Shown here piece by piece: positions 22,172 to 22,264 of a stretch of DNA of 22,264 nt. The DNA comes from CAYRTD01 sp964426915 (GTDB taxonomy: Bacteria; Bacteroidota; Bacteroidia; Bacteroidales; GCA-2748055). The position numbers were made by a program, and so were the translations under genes. The stretch is from contig CAYRTD010000061.1 of the NCBI GenBank assembly GCA_964426915.1, positions 1 to 22,264 on the forward strand, in the 5' to 3' direction. The notes below the pieces were generated by a model. The model worked only from the letters and a program-made list of their open reading frames with translations, made no database searches and had not been told where the DNA came from. Numbering within the stretch: the stretch's first letter is position 1; each line of letters opens with the position of its first letter.

Positions 22172-22264
22172 AGTGTCTGTCCATAATGTCCGATATCTGC
22201 GTTATGCTTGCCGGAAAAATGCTCATTTACACGAGTAAACTCCGCTTTTTCCGGCTTGTGCCTC
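22172..22264. repeat. candidate dispersed intergenic element with long hairpin (continues past window edge)
   Basis: GCCGGAAAAA (22210-22219) and TTTTTCCGGC (22246-22255) are perfect 10-base inverted repeats; between them TTTAC-ACGA-GTAAA (22226-22239) forms an inner stem. Together they make a two-stem hairpin of 46 bases. The right arm and its flank (22239-22257) match 5297-5279 on the other strand at 17 of 19 bases. The flank starting AGTGTCTGTCC resembles intergenic repeats I have seen in related genomes, but I cannot verify this here. It lies upstream of the true HTCS start, in a stretch that an over-long HTCS frame would treat as coding. Confidence 0.5.

Noticed and set aside
22131..22226. 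32-residue N-terminal extension of the HTCS protein
   Set aside because: It precedes the signal peptide and its first codons lie in the hairpin repeat; HTCS proteins begin with the signal peptide.

Overview
The window (about 42% GC by impression) reads as a chromosomal segment of a Bacteroidota bacterium, probably in or near the Bacteroidales/Marinilabiliales. The grounds are a one-piece hybrid two-component sensor (HTCS), a two-subunit methylmalonyl-CoA mutase, a DUF4412 protein, a YwqK/MORN secreted protein, many short secreted or lipidated proteins, and -7 promoter boxes of the Bacteroides type TAnnTTTG. No tRNA, rRNA, CRISPR array, insertion sequence or integrase is visible.

Layout. (1) 1-670: a four-helix-bundle protein gene, followed by a heptanucleotide tandem array that supplies the stop codon of the next, opposite-strand gene. 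(2) 663-5148, minus strand: mutA-mutB, then a small three-helix membrane protein. (3) 5324-6316, minus: a secreted DUF4412 protein. (4) 6706-6858, plus: a 50-residue Cys/His mini-protein. (5) 6863-14060: the most unusual part, two divergent units around a 450-bp control region. On the minus strand are a PapD-like two-Ig-domain periplasmic protein, a secreted MORN-repeat protein and a small lipoprotein, coupled by overlaps. On the plus strand are two paralogous secreted pilin-like proteins and a 997-residue outer-membrane-type protein with N-terminal Ig-like domains, a long barrel-like middle and C-terminal SdrD-B/CarbopepD-like domains. Together these resemble a chaperone-usher fibre-assembly system, but with components I cannot place in a named family. 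(6) 14153-16994, minus: an ArsC/Spx-like protein, a degenerate CAP-domain lipoprotein, fumarase C and a helical-repeat protein, behind a promoter overlapped by a perfect 7+7 inverted repeat. (7) 17329-17775, minus: a small secreted protein ending in two copies of an EExLExExWM motif. (8) 17988-22130, minus: a 1380-residue HTCS regulator whose 3' end runs into a second tandem array, G-rich on the mRNA strand. (9) The right edge holds a long hairpin that looks like a dispersed intergenic element.

How the genes work together: mutAB and fumC both fit the succinate-propionate route of anaerobic Bacteroidota, though they lie in separate operons. The HTCS should sense a polysaccharide fragment in the periplasm, but no SusC/SusD pair lies in this window. 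The fibre-like locus is the best candidate for a poorly described system; the two tandem arrays at gene ends are the best non-coding oddity.
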